NCBI GenBank assembly: GCA_963576475.1
Contig: OY754990.1
Coordinates: forward strand, 1 to 64,000
Reading direction: 5' to 3'
From: Molanna angustata
Lineage: Eukaryota; Arthropoda; Insecta; Trichoptera; Molannidae
Length of the DNA: 64,000 bases
The translations under genes and the position numbers were made by a program. This document shows, one piece after another, positions 1-11,612 of this stretch. The notes below the pieces were generated by a model. The model had not been told where the DNA came from. It was given only the letters and a program-made list of their open reading frames with translations, and did no database searches. The stretch's first letter is position 1; every line of letters starts with the position of its first letter.

Positions 1-96
1 CTAACCTAACCTAACCTAACCTAACCTAACCTAACCTAACCTAACCTAACCTAACCTAACCTAACCTAACCTAACCTAACCTAACCTAACCTAACC
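1..96. repeat. Telomeric repeat (CCTAA)n
   Basis: About 19 perfect tandem copies of CCTAA, the C-rich strand of the TTAGG telomere repeat used by most insects. The C-rich strand reading 5'->3' at the left edge is what a left chromosome end should show. The array ends where the retroelement sequence begins. Confidence 0.95.
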
Positions 97-152
97 CTAC
101 GTTAAGGGATGGGAACGAGCAACTCGACTCTGCGGAAAGCTCGGCAGCAAGA

Positions 153-2589
153 TTGATGGAAAAATTCTTTCCTGACGACAGTGAAGACCGGGATAATGCC
201 GAGCAAATCGAAATAAGAAAGAATGCGTATTTATTGCCCTCAACTGAGGACGACCCACCTTTTACTACTGTGGAGATTGAGGGGATAATCAAAAGCATGT
301 CTCCCAACAAAGCGCCAGGGGAGGATAATCTTACTGCAGACATCTGCCAGCACTTATTTAATGGTAACAGGGAATTGCTGGGCGAAATATACAATGCTTG
401 TCTAAGACTGTATCACTTCCCAATATGCTGGAAGAAGGCTAGGATTATTGTAATACCCAAGGCAGGGAAGGACGACTTAACTGATGTCGGTTCATATCGA
501 CCTATAGGTCTGATCCCTGTTCTCGGAAAAGTCCTAGAAAAACTGATTACAAATAGAATTAACTGGCATATGCACGCAAACAACTGTTTAAGTGCAAACC
601 AATATGGTTTCACCCCCCAAAAATCCACGGAGGATGCTTTGGTGGCCTCAATGAAAACTATAAAAAAGGCTTACACAAGCAGGAAACTTACAGTGGCAAT
701 ATCTCTGGACATAAAGGGTGCCTTTGATAATGCCTGGTGGCCTTTCCTTCTAACACAGCTAAGAAAGAAGAAATGCCCAAGAAATTTGTTCCGCATGGTA
801 GCAAGCTATCTGAGGGATAGGCAAGTCAACCTCACTTATTTTGATAGCCAAAAATCCAAGACAACCAACAAAGGTTGTATTCAAGGTTCTACCTGCGGAC
901 CCAGTTTCTGGAATGTCATCATCGACGACCTACTGCAGCAGAATTTCGATGATGGAATTGAGGTCAGAGCTTTTGCTGATGACATACTGCTGATCGCAAC
1001 GGCAGACTCTGCATCTAAATTGGAGGAACTGACTAACAGAGCGTTATACCAGGTTACACAATGGGAATCTAAGGCCAAGCTGCACTTCTCGGCGGAGAAG
1101 ACTCAAGCAATGTACATCACTAGAAGAAGAGACCCACCGCCCTCACTCAAATTGAGAAACTGTGATCTAAAATTTGTAGATTATTTTAAAATTCTGGGAT
1201 TAATCATAGACAAGAACTTAAACTGGGCAAAGCACGTCGATAAAGTCTTTAAAAAGGCAGCTAAAATGACAAATAGGTTAACTGGCTGCTAAACCTACAT
1301 GGGGAGCATCTCCTATGGTCATCAAACAGATATATATTGGTGCTATCGAACCTATGATAACTTATGCAGCGCCAGTCTGGGCTGAGGCTGTAAACAGGAA
1401 GATGAATATTAAAAAGTTGGACCGAGTGCAAAGACAAATTGCCATCAGATGCTGCAAGGGCTATAGGACAGTTTCATTAACATCTGCTCAGGCTCTAAGC
1501 GGTATGGTCCCCTTAGACCTAAAGATCCAGGAAGTATCGGACCTCTACAGAGTAAAAACCAGCAAAGTCCTAAAAGAACTACCAGAAGATCGGAAATATC
1601 AGGGAACCAGAAAACACTTTGAGCTACCACATCCAGCTAACAGGAACATAGTTGACTGGAAAATGTACGGAGAAAATCCACCAGAATCGGAAAGTGGAGT
1701 GCTGCAGCTGTTTACAGATGGTAGTCTGCTGGATGGAAGAGTGGGTGCCGCATTCGTTCCGCTGGACAGCGGCAAGGAGCTACCGGGAAGAAGTTTTAAG
1801 CTCGAAAGCTACTGCTCTGTCTTTCAGGCGGAGTTGCTGGCCATCAGGGAAGCCTTGAAATATGTACTGCTCAAACCTCTAAATAGATGGCAAAATGTCG
1901 TTGTCCTTACGGACTGCAAAAGTGCTCTCGAAGCCATTAAAGATTATCAGGCCCTAAATCCGTTAGTTTTTGACATAAGAGGTGAGATCCAAGAACTTAC
2001 ACATCGAAACCAGCACGTGCAGATATGATGGGTCAGAGCTCACATAGGCATCCCTGGGAACGAGTTAGCGGACACAAAAGCCAGAGAAGCTACACTAAAA
2101 AAGAGCAAGCCAGACTATGACCTTTTTCCCTGGTCTTTCGCCAGGAAAAGGATACGCTTAGGAACTGTACAGAAATGGAATGAAAGGTATATTTCATCAA
2201 CCACGGGTAGCACAACAAAAATATTTCTTCCCGATATAACTTCCGCACTGCATTTTAATAGAAAGGTACAACCGAATTTTGAGCTAACTCAGATTATGAC
2301 GGGTCACGAATGCCTCCTTAGCTACCTTGAAAGATTCAAATTAACTGATAATGGTACATGCCTGTGTGACGACAAAACCCCCCAAAATGTTGTGCACCTG
2401 CTGGTGGAGTGCCCGGTCTTCAATCGACAACGAGCTAGGTTGGCTGCGGAATGTAGGAGGGAGGACGTGCAAGTGAATCAGTTGTCTTCTTTGGTGAAAA
2501 GTGAAAAGTTGCTGCCACGCTTTGTGGCGTATGCCATCGACATCATCAAGAAAACAAAGGAACTTAACAGGGAGAGACTGGAAATGTAA
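153..2589 (+). pseudogene. TRAS-like ORF2 remnant: reverse transcriptase, RNase H, C-terminal zinc knuckle
   Basis: This is the C-terminal part of a non-LTR polyprotein that would copy element RNA into the telomere. Frame 3 (153-1292) holds the RT: the PNKAPGEDN motif, the YRPI block, an IQGSTCGP block typical of R1-clade RTs and the catalytic FADD near 970. A frameshift around 1290 moves to frame 1 (1315 on). There an RNase H domain shows LFTDGS, an E in QAELLAIREA and LTDCKSAL. An in-frame TGA at 2026 breaks it just before the WVRAH block. The tail (2296-2589) carries CLCDD...HLLVECP, the CCHC knuckle seen at the end of such ORFs. With a missing N-terminus, one frameshift and one stop, it cannot encode a working protein. 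Confidence 0.88.
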
Positions 2590-3633
2590 CTATCTGAGGA
2601 GCGACACAGAGATCATCAAATAATACTTTTGACTATACCGTTATTGTCTAGATATTGTTGTGAAATGAATTATAGTTACTGTTATTGTTATGAAATCATC
2701 AAATAATACTCTACTATGTTATTATTAATATGTAATACTCTATATGTAATACTAATATGTAATACTCTATATAATCTACTATGTAATACTCTACTATGTT
2801 ATTTTTAATTGTTATGTGTTAACTATGTTCTTATGATTACTTAATATGCTCATTTTACTAATGTTTGAACTTCTTATGTCAATTAACTATGTACTTACAA
2901 ATGGAATACGCTTCCAATTGTTGTTTATTCGTGTATTTACTTATGCTAGATATTTCTAGTGCTTATTTACTACTATGTTTTACTTAAGCTTATTTACTAT
3001 GATTTACTTATGCTTATCAACTATGTTTTATTTTTATTTTTGCTATGTCTCAACTATGTTCTTCTTACGATTACTTAATATGTTCGTTTTACTAACGATC
3101 GATCCTCTTTTGTATTTCTATGAATTCACAACTGGGAAATGTTTACAACTGTTTTATTTCCGGTATTGTTGTCTGCTGTTGTTCATGATTGTTATTTATG
3201 GTGATAATTCATATGCTGATTTACTAAGGCTTACTTACTATGTTTGCCAATGCTCATTTACTAAATACTTATTTCATTTGCTATGTTTTAACTGTGTTTT
3301 TTTGCTTACTATTGTTGTTCTTATGCTGATCTACTATGTTATTTGTACTAACTTTTGATCTTCGGAACTACATAATAATACCATTGACAGCACTAGAAGA
3401 TGATGTTGTTGGATGGTGATAATAAAGGATTATGATAATCATACAGATGATAGTGGGGAGCAATGACAAATGGTTTTGACTGGAAAAGTGTGAAATTTGT
3501 GTAGTTTTACCTGAAAAATATTAAATTTGTCGTAGTTTTTTTTTTTACTAGGAAAAGTTAATTTGTTGTATGTAAAATAAAAAAGTAACAAACCTCGTAC
3601 ATAATAAGCGAGGAATTGTAAGGACTGATACAT
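2590..3633 (+). other. 3' UTR of the TRAS-like element
   Basis: About 1 kb of AT-rich non-coding sequence between the ORF2 stop and the poly(A) tail. It contains irregular short repeats built on ctatgtaatactc and on ttactatgttttactt. The open frame at 2975-3358 is compositionally biased (rich in Y, F, L) and matches no family I know. Confidence 0.75.
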
Positions 3634-3649
3634 AAAAAAAAAAAAAAAA

Positions 3650-3716
3650 CCTAACCTAACCTAACCTAACCTAACCTAACCTAACCTAACCTAACCTAAC
3701 CTAACCTAACCTAACC
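3650..3716. repeat. Internal telomeric repeat (CCTAA)n
   Basis: About 13 CCTAA units follow the poly(A) tail of the first TRAS-like element and lead directly into the truncated second one. This is telomere DNA left between two retrotransposon insertions. Confidence 0.95.
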
Positions 3717-4391
3717 CTTCACGGGACACGGATCATTCCGCCAGTACCTTAAAAGATTTAGGTTGCGAGACGACGAAGCCTGTCTGTGCGACGACGTTAC
3801 ACCGCAGACTGTTCCCCACCTTCTGCTGGACTGCCCTAGATTCAGCAGAGATAGGCACAGGATTGCACGCATATGCACGAGAGAAGGAATCTCGCTACTC
3901 GACCTTCAAGAAGTATTTATGTGCGAGAAAGCTCGGAAGCCTGTAATCGAACTGATGAGTAAGATCTGGAACCACATCAGCTGGCTGATTTTGTATAAAC
4001 ACCAGAGGAGAAGAAAGGAGTTAAGTACTATTTTATCTGTGGATTTAGCTCGTTAACACCAATATATGACGAGTGTCTCGGGACACTAAAACCAATGGCT
4101 ACCATAGAAAAAATACATTTCTTTAAAATCCATAGATGTCATAGCTAGATCCCTAGAAAGTGCACATACTTCAAAAGTTCTGACAGCCAGTGTGACAGCC
4201 AGTGAATGATAATACTAAAACATCGTTGATGTATGTATAAATGTAGGTATTTCTATAATACGAGTTGTTTTTTGTTTATTTTTTTTAATAAAAAAACTAT
4301 TATGTACATCAAACTTTTGTAAATAAATATAAATGAAGTGTTTAAATATATTTTGAAAAGAATATTAGCCGTTTTACATAATCATTTATCG
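3717..4391 (+). mobile_element. Second TRAS-like fragment (ORF2 C-terminus plus 3' UTR)
   Basis: It begins at the edge of the CCTAA array in mid-ORF. Residues encoded at 3717-4056 run TGHGSFRQYLKRF, CLCDDVTPQTVPHLLLDCP and IARIC, the same C-terminal knuckle as the first element but clearly a different subfamily. The stop is at 4054-4056. The 3' UTR (4057-4391) includes a 12-bp tandem duplication (tgacagccag near 4180-4204). The same 3' UTR recurs in reverse at 13573-13663 and 14697-14920, which places the element's 3' limit near ttacataatcattta. No poly(A) is seen here. Confidence 0.82.
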
Positions 4392-4404
4392 TTTCAGCCG
4401 TTTT

Positions 4405-4790
4405 ACATCGTTCCTCCAATCTGATGAAGTATGTCCTACCGACATTTGTTGAAGAGGCAATGACACCATTCTATCGTCTTTTCGCCACCATATTTAATAA
4501 ATTCAGTTGGTATGCAATCAAATCCCGCAGCCTTTCATGTACGTGCATGCTTCACTGCTTCTCTAACTTCTTCTATTGAAATTTTTTCTGTCATTCTCAA
4601 TTTCATTTATTGGTACTCTTTCGTACGTCACACTGTCATACTGCGTACTTTCATATAACTCTTTAAAGTATTCCTTCCATCTTTCCTTGACATTTTCCTC
4701 GTCTATAACCATACATCCATTTTCTGAGACCCTTCCTGTTGGCCACAGTCACTTTTATCAATCATTCTCTCATCATGCCCAAACCACTTT
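4405..4790 (-). pseudogene. RTE-like LINE relic (linker and N-terminal RT region)
   Basis: Read on the minus strand, the frames give ENVKERWKEYFKELYE, then KYGGEKT-like and SSDWRN-like pieces. These correspond block by block to the better preserved minus-strand copy at 9217-11187 (GVKERWKEYFKELYD, IKYGGEQTLEW, TPSDWRN). Several stops and frameshifts are present. Its right end lies next to the 3' end of the zinc-finger gene at 4832. Confidence 0.6.
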
Positions 4791-4831
4791 CATTGATGCA
4801 CAATGATAAAAATAAAGGAATGAATACATTA

Positions 4832-5655
4832 TCAAAAAGATGCATTCTGGTGATAAGCTGCAAGTTTAGCTCTATCGTTTGCTTGGAGAGTTATTTTGCC
4901 AATTTCAGCTTCATGTCCTATGTGAGTGCTAAATAACGTAACACAATATGTGCCGTCTTTAACCACCACTTCAATTGTAGATGGGCAAGCTGCTCCAATT
5001 TTGTTTGTTCCTATATTTTTTATAGATCGTTGATTACTTCCTCGCCCTTTATAAGAATTAGATCTATGGCAGTGATAGTAATATTTGACTGTATTAGATG
5101 TACATTTCTTAGAAGAAGTATCCAACACATAAGAATAAAAATTCTTCCTCTCATAGTTTTCCTTCCACTCTAGAAAATCTAAAAATTAACAATTTTGTCA
5201 AGTAATCAAAAATACATTCAATGCTACAATTTCTCTAAGAATATGTAATGTATTATCAATTGAAATAATAAATAAAGTCTGAGTTTACCTTCATTGCATT
5301 TCAATGTCAGTTTTTCAATATGAAATTCCTTTTCATGTTCTTTTACAAAATGTTCTCTCAACCTTTTATAGGAAACTAAATGTTTAGAACATTCTGAGCA
5401 CTTTATTCTACAATTGCGGGTTTTGGATGTATTATGTACGTTTTTTCTGTGTTTTAATAACGATGATTTAGTAGAAAAAACACATTTACAAAGATTACAT
5501 TCTACCTGTTTAGTAACCGGATTTATTTTACAAGCAGTGGTTATACCATGAATATTTCTTCTATGCGCGTTTGAATTTTTTTCATGTTTATATCGACATC
5601 TACATTCATCACATTCGAAACTATTTACAGTAGAGTGGTTATCTTTCCCAGCCAT
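4832..5655 (-). CDS. Two-exon C2H2 plus FAR1/WRKY-GCM1-like zinc-finger protein, probably truncated
   Basis: Exon 1 runs 5655-5289 and exon 2 5178-4832. The intron (5288-5179, 110 bp) has GT..AG ends and is phase 1; splicing gives a 237-residue frame. Exon 1 encodes three C2H2-type fingers (FECDEC..H, VECNLC..H, IKCSEC..H). Exon 2 encodes a C..C..HIGH domain (YYYHCHRS, KNIGTNKIGAACP, STHIGHE, DRAKLAAY). That pattern resembles the FAR1/WRKY-GCM1-type DNA-binding region found before MULE transposases and in insect proteins derived from them. The frame stops just after AAYHQNASF, where family members normally continue, and a run of five T's at the stop suggests a one-base frameshift. It could be a domesticated or decaying transposase N-terminus. 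The splice model is inferred from sequence only. Confidence 0.6.
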
Positions 5656-5760
5656 TTTATCAATGTATACGAAAAGTTGGTTGAAGTCTGATGCAGATGA
5701 ACGTCTGTTAAAAATTTACAATGAAAATTGTTGTAATATCATTTATATATATTAAAAGAC

Positions 5761-6054
<294 letters not shown>

Positions 6055-6105
6055 TTTATATACATAATTTATTTATATATTATATATATATATATATTTA
6101 ATCTT

Positions 6106-6269
6106 GTATGTATTTATTTATGTGGAAATCCTTTACAGTAACTTTACATATGTCTTACACCATTGAACAAAATTGAACAGAGTTAGACACACAGAGATAA
6201 GTAGACAGGGAGCAGTTTATCTACGCTAAAACATTTTTTAAAACTAGTGTTCATTGCCACTTTTTAACA
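6106..6269 (-). repeat. Probable 3' LTR remnant of the copia relic
   Basis: On the minus strand a purine-rich tract (AAGAGGGGTA, 6280-6271) is followed at once by TGTTAAAAAGTGG, the order expected for a polypurine tract and the start of a 3' LTR. It lies just downstream of the copia RNase H frame. The far end merges with the TA-rich tail and cannot be placed. Confidence 0.45.
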
Positions 6270-6811
6270 ATACCCCTCTTCAATGAATACCATGTCTAAA
6301 AAAAATATTTTTTTACATTAAAAAAATTGTTGTTTTCATTCTAATCCTAATCCATCCCTGAGTACACAAATATCTTTCTCGCAAGAGGTTTAGTTAACAT
6401 ATCACTTATTTGTTCATTAGTTGGAATATACGCAATGTTAATACCATTATTAATAATTTTATTTTTTACAAAATGTAATTTAATATCTAAATGTTTCAGC
6501 TTTGTATGATGAGATGGACTTTTGCATATCTTGATCGCACTTTGATTATCTTCATAAATTATTATTTTTACCTTTTCATCATACACTCTGAAATCATGAA
6601 TCAAATTTTGCCACCAACAAGCTTCACTTACAGCTAAATTTATTGCTACATATTCTGCTTCAGTCGATGATAAGGCAACCGCTGCTTGCTTTCTTGACAT
6701 CCATGAAACTGTGCATCCTAGCACTATGAAAACATAGCCAGCAGTTGACTTACGATCGACTTTATATCCTGCCCAATCTGAGTCTACATAGCCCACGATA
6801 ATATTTTCATT

Positions 6812-7244
6812 TTTTTTTTTTTTTTAATTTTGTCAATGCTGACGGTGTTGAATATGTAGAATTCCATAATGGGTATTTTAAATCAAACAAATGATTTGGT
6901 CTACATATATATTTTTTCCTGAGTCCAGGACGACCGTTTCAGCTTATTAGGCCCTTATCAACTGGTAAACATAAAAACTCTGCTTTTTCTTATATACTAA
7001 AATTCGGTACATTTTTGCAGTTATGGATTGTTCAAAACAGTTGTAATATGGTTTATGTTGGGAATTACGTCGATGCAAGTGTTTAGGTAGGTAATGAAAA
7101 AACCTACAGTACAGCTGTTTAAAAATATAAAGTCTTTACCGAAAAGGGTGAAGATCAGACGTATTATAGTTTTTGTCTGTATACCAGTGGTCAGGAAAAA
7201 ATATATATGTAGACCAAATCATTTGTTTGATTTAAAATACCCAT
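6812..7244 (-). mobile_element. Poly(A)-tailed insertion carrying a fold-back element
   Basis: Flanked by the 13-bp direct repeat TAATATTTTCATT (6799-6811 and 7245-7257), a typical LINE-mediated TSD. On the minus strand the insert begins at the terminal base of a 376-bp inverted-repeat element (7244-6869), continues with about 40 bp of other sequence and ends in a poly(A) run next to the TSD. Confidence 0.85.
6869..7244. mobile_element. MITE-like element with 54-bp perfect terminal inverted repeats
   Basis: 6869-6922 (starting ATGGGTATTTTAAATC) is the exact reverse complement of 7191-7244. TA dinucleotides flank both ends, which would suit a Tc1/mariner-type MITE. The interior has no coding potential. 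The right-hand TA is also the first two bases of the larger 13-bp TSD. Confidence 0.85.
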
Positions 7245-7501
7245 TAATATTTTCATTGTCTAATGCAAACACTAAACTTAAATTTACAGTTCCCTTTATA
7301 TAACGTAGGACTCTTTTTAAGGCAGACCATAGTTCTTTGCTAGCACAAGATTGATAGCGACTTAGTATACTCAAACAAATACCGAGATCTAGTCTTGTGC
7401 ATAACATGGCATACATGAGAGCACCAATTAAACTTCTACAATTACTTTCTAACTCTGGGCTCTCAGAAGATTTTCCTTTTAAGCTACTATGATCAAAGTT
7501 A

Positions 7502-8260
7502 CTTAAAATGAATGCCAGCAAATCAAAGGTAATGGTCTTTGAAAAGAGTGAAAGCAGAACAGTGTGTCAAATAAAAGTAGAGAATGAATGGCTTGAACAA
7601 GTCGACGAGTATGTCTATCTGGGTAGTATGTTCCAACGGAATGGACGGCCTGATAAGGATATTGAAAGAAGAGTTATGGCAGGAAACAGAGTGAATGGAG
7701 CACTTAGACCAGTTATGAATGATCGCAACATATCAAGAGACGCTAAAGTTGCCATTCATAACGCAATCGTAGTGCCAACATTGACGTATGCAAGTGAGAC
7801 GGACATGGCAGAAGTCGCACGAAAGCAGAATAAATGCAGTTGAAATGAGATCGCTTAGAAGAATTTGTAACAGAACGATGTATGATAGAGTTCGGAATGA
7901 AGATACAAGGAAAGAATGTAAGATAAAGAAAGATGTAATTAACAGAATGAAAGTTAACACATTGAGATGGTTTGGCCACTTGGGGAGAATGAACGAAGAA
8001 CGCCTGACGAAGAAAATATACAAATCTGACAGGAACGGAATAAGAGGTCGCGGGCGCCCAAGAAAAGGATGGCACGACCATGTAAACGATATTTTGAAAG
8101 ATGGAAATGTAAGAAGCGTGAACAACAGACGAACATGTATAAGACGATGTATGAATGTTAAGGAGGCGATGAATGCGTGTCAAGATAGAAAAATGTGGCG
8201 TTCGGTTCTCTCTGCCTACCCCGTGAGGGACATGGCGTGATGGTATGTATGTATGTATGT
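7502..8260 (+). mobile_element. RTE-like LINE, 5'-truncated copy inserted in the copia relic
   Basis: Bounded by the 13-bp TSD ATGATCAAAGTTA (7489-7501 and 8261-8273). It encodes the C-terminal third of an RTE-like ORF2: MNASKSKVMVF, DEYVYLGSMF, RRICNRTMYDRVRNEDTRK, LRWFGHLGRM, RGRGRPRKGWHDHV, and ends near RDMA. A frameshift near 7800 separates the two halves. The 3' end is a short (TATG)n tail rather than poly(A), as usual for RTE elements. It is closely related to the copy at 9217-11187. Confidence 0.9.
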
Positions 8261-8676
8261 ATGATCAAAGTTAGCACCTAACGGAGTTGACATAGATTTA
8301 CAATCTTGCATATTATATTTTCTTAATATGTTTGTGAGATAGGCAGTTTGATTTAACTTAATTTGGTTCTTAACCATATCTTGGTGAATAGTCATGCCCA
8401 AGTAATTACATGCAGGACCAAGGTCTTTAATTTTAAAATTACTATTTAGACTATTTTTACATGTGACACCTCTTCCTCTTCAGTACCTGATATCAACAAA
8501 TCGTCAACAAATACTGGTAAGTATATGTAACCGTTGTCTGTTGATTTTACATAAAGGCAGTATTCATTTTCAGATCTTTTAAACCCCATGGACTTGTTTT
8601 TCTTATTTCCATTAAATAAAATATCAAAAATTGCTAATTGTAATGGGTGACACATGTGCTCTGCGCGAGCACTCAA

Positions 8677-9206
8677 GGAGTACTTGAAGGGCCGAGTACT
8701 CTAGTGTTAATAAACAGATTTTTTCTATAATGTGTCTTTTATTGTTTTCTTCTCTGAGTTACATATATATCTTTTTTTCTCTATATTTCACTTTGTATAT
8801 GCTATATTATAAAAAACAAAATTCCAAGCAAAAAAAATCCAGCCATGAATTTTTTGCCCATCATTTAAATGTAGATAAAGAAAATGTTCCAGTGTGCAAG
8901 TTTATGTCTTTATCGACATTATCATTAGGTGAATTTTGTGATTGGATAAAGAAAGCTACGTGCAAAAGGAAAATACCCAATATGTAATGGATTCTATTGT
9001 TTTTTTAAATGAATTAATAATTTATTATTATTGCACATATTACTTGTAAAACATGTGACTTTATTGTAGCACTATAGGATTTTCAATCCATAAATTTGTT
9101 AAAAGTAATTACTCGTAAGCCACAATTTTGTTATTTTTGGGGAAGCAATACCCAATATCCCACATAAAAAAAATATTATATTTCACATAAATTTAGATAC
9201 CCTATG
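8677..9206. other. Unassigned AT-rich stretch with a short open frame
   Basis: Sequence between the copia relic and the RTE copy. The plus-strand frame 8730-8987 (85 codons) has a hydrophobic start, then EFFAHHLNVDKENVPVCKFM and TLSLGEFCDWIKKAT. This vaguely recalls the helix-turn-helix-like VCK..FL.TL motif of some insect transposon-derived proteins. I cannot assign it. Confidence 0.3.
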
Positions 9207-9216
9207 ATTAAAAGAT

Positions 9217-11187
9217 ACATACATACATACCATAACGCCATGTCCCTTGCGGGGTAGGCAGAGAGAACCGAACGCCACATTTTTCTATCCTGGCACGCAT
9301 CCCTCGCTTCGTCCACATTCATGCATCGTCTCATACATGCTCGTCTATTGCTCACACTTCTAACATTTCCGTCTTTCAAAATTTCGTTCACATGGTCGTG
9401 CCATCCCTTTCTTGGGCGTCCCCGACCTCTCACTCCATTCCTTTCCGCTCTGTATATTTTCTTCGTCAGGCGCTCCTCATTCATTCTCCCCATGTGACCA
9501 AACCATCTCAATGTGTTCACTTTCATTCTAGTAATGACATCTTTCTTCATCTTACATTCTTTCCTTATGTCCTCATTTCTTACCCGGTCATACATCGTTC
9601 TATTACAAATCCTTCTTAACGATCTCATTTCAACTGCATTTATTCTACTTTCATGCGTCTTCTGCCATGTCCAGGTTTCACTTGCATACGTCAAGGTTGG
9701 CACTACGACGGCGTTATGAATGGCAACTATGGCATCCTTTGATATGTTGCGATCATTCATAATTGGTCTTAGTGCTCCATTCACTCTGTTTCCTGCCATA
9801 ACTCTTCTTTCGATCTCTTCATCGAGTCGTCCATTCCATTGAAATATGCTTCCCAAGTACACATATTCTTCGACTTGCTCGAGCCATTCGTTCTCTACTC
9901 TTATTTTACACGCTGTTCTGCTTTCACTCTTTTCAAAGACCATTGTCTTTGATTTGCTGGCATTCATCCTAAGTCCATTCTCTATACATCCTTCATATAC
10001 CTGACTTACAAGATACTGTAACTCTTCCATACTTTCTGCTAATAGAACTTTATCGTCTGCATACATCAAATCTCGCACCATTACAGTACTCAATTTCAGA
10101 CCCTTGCTTTCATCCTTAAGGGCTCTTATGCAGAAATCAATGTACAAGTTAAAGAGCCATGGAGATAGCACGCACCCTTGTCTAACGCCATTATTTATAG
10201 AGAACCACGTTGTCACTGTGTCGTTGACACGAACACATGCTTCGCTGTTCTCATATAATGACGCGATTGCGCGTATCAGCTTGCTCTTCACTCCATACAC
10301 TGCTAGTATATCCCATAATTTTTCTCTAACAACTTTATCATACGCCTTTTCTAGGTCTATGAAGGCACAGAAAATTTTCTGATTTTTATCCAGAACCTTT
10401 TCTGTGACCGTGCGCAGAAAAAAAATTTTGGTCTATACATCCTCTGCCGCCCACAAACGCACCTTGGACATCCCATATCTTGCTTTCTGTAATCTTTCGC
10501 ACTCTTTGATCCAGGATCCTTGCATACATCTTACCAACTGAGCTTAATAAACTTATGGCTCTATAGTTTTTGCAGTCGAGCTTCGATCCTTTACCTTTAT
10601 ACAAAGGTACCACGACTGCATTTCTCCAGTCTGAGGGAGTGTGTCCTTCTTCCCAACATTTGTTGAAAAGAGAGAGACACCACTCCAACGTCTGTTCGCC
10701 GCCATATTTTATAAGTTCAGCTGATACACTGTCATATCCGGCAGCTTTCCCAGCTTTCGCGTGTTTTACTTTACTGTTTCAAATACTTCTTCTCGCGTTA
10801 TTTCATCCTTATCACTTTCGCTTACTTGCCATGTTCTCTGACTCACGTCCCCACTTACTCCGCTATCATACAGTTCCTTAAAATATTCTTTCCATCTTTC
10901 TTTCACGCCGTCTTCGTCCATAATTATTTTTCCATCTTTATCATTTATTCCTTTCGAAGCTTTCACAGTTCCATTTTTTCTTTTCGCTACGCCTTTCCAG
11001 AACATTTTCATGTTTCCAGGAAAGTCGTTGGCTATTTTCAGGCTTTCTTTCTCTTTTATACCATCTTTTTCCCTTTTTACTGTGTCTTTGACTACCTTTT
11101 TACATACTTTATAATTCTCTTTTGCTCTTTCTTCATTATTCGATCCTTTCGCGGCTATTAATGCCATCCATGCTTTCTTCTTTTCAC
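9217..11187 (-). mobile_element. RTE-like LINE copy, 5'-truncated, with (TATG)n tail
   Basis: Flanked by the 10-bp TSD ATTAAAAGAT (9207-9216 and 11188-11197). The element is on the minus strand and its 3' end, left, carries the microsatellite tail. It is the longest of at least five copies or relics of this family in the window (others at 4405-4790, 7502-8260, about 18130-18440, about 32440-32745). Confidence 0.9.
9227..11167 (-). pseudogene. RTE-like ORF2 (reverse transcriptase), frameshifted
   Basis: Segments on the minus strand are 11167-10766, about 10760-10386 and 10300-9227. They carry the pre-RT region (GVKERWKEYFKELYD), RT blocks (GYDSVSAELIKYGGEQT, YRAISLLSSVGKMYARIL, FIDLEKAYDKV, GVRQGCVLSPWLFNLYID), the catalytic YADD near 10047, and the C-terminal GH..RM and GRGRPRKGW motifs followed by a tail ending near AYPARDMA. 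Frameshifts lie near 10740 and 10385. The apurinic-type endonuclease expected at the N-terminus is absent through 5' truncation. RTE or a close relative is my reading of the RT motifs. Confidence 0.85.
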
Positions 11188-11197
11188 ATTAAAAGAT

Positions 11198-11612
11198 TTA
11201 TTTCAAATATATAAAAAACATAATTATACAAAATACAACACAAAAATGTATAAATGTAAGTTTTTTGTCTCTCCTGTAAAATCTTTGGTGAGTGGGTTAC
11301 GAGGTATTGCTTTATCACAAACGATATGATACACTGTGTCGATTGTTTACCTACTTGATAAAATATATTATTCATGCTAATTATAGAAATAGTATACTTA
11401 TATATTAATTATTGTAATTGTCTTATTTATTGTAATAAACAAAGTGAGATTCAACTTTTGTTTATTCATTGGCTAATACACCACAGAATTACATTTTCAT
11501 TGAAATGTTTTTTACTCTCCACTGCTATAGAATCACTATACTACAGCCAGAAGAACGAATGTGTCAATTCTAGACGAGCTGAAGATCGAGGATCGTCTAT
11601 CGACGTATCAAG
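11198..11612. other. AT-rich non-coding stretch
   Basis: No gene, RNA gene or clear repeat was recognised between the RTE copy and the next LINE relic. Confidence 0.5.

Larger units (their letters stand above)
97..3649 (+). mobile_element. TRAS-like (R1-clade) non-LTR retrotransposon, 5'-truncated
   Basis: The element lies between two CCTAA arrays. It starts inside the reverse transcriptase region, so the Gag-like ORF and endonuclease are missing, and it ends in a 16-bp poly(A) tail (3634-3649) that abuts CCTAA directly. Insertion into telomere repeats together with an R1-type RT fits TRAS/SART elements of Lepidoptera. Poly(A) followed by CCTAA on the same strand is, as I recall, the TRAS orientation, with SART opposite. 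The TRAS assignment is by architecture and motif, not by alignment. Confidence 0.85.
6347..8676 (-). pseudogene. Ty1/copia pol relic (RT and RNase H), split by two insertions
   Basis: Three collinear minus-strand pieces form the end of a copia-type pol. 8676-8446 holds GFKRSENEYCLYV and the RT core FVDDLLISG. 8401-8274 and 7488-7258 continue the RT (SLIGALMYAML, RVLRYIKGT). 6798-6347 is the RNase H (DSDWAGYKVDRKSTAGYVF, SSTEAEYVA, EDNQSAIKI, HLDIKLHFV, MLTKPLA). The motifs identify Ty1/copia rather than Ty3/gypsy. Insertions at 6812-7244 and 7502-8260, each with a 13-bp TSD, separate the pieces. Integrase and gag were not found upstream of 8676. It is inactive. Confidence 0.88.

Noticed and set aside
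2975..3358. 127-codon plus-strand ORF
   Set aside because: It lies in the 3' UTR of the TRAS-like element and has biased composition with no recognisable domain.
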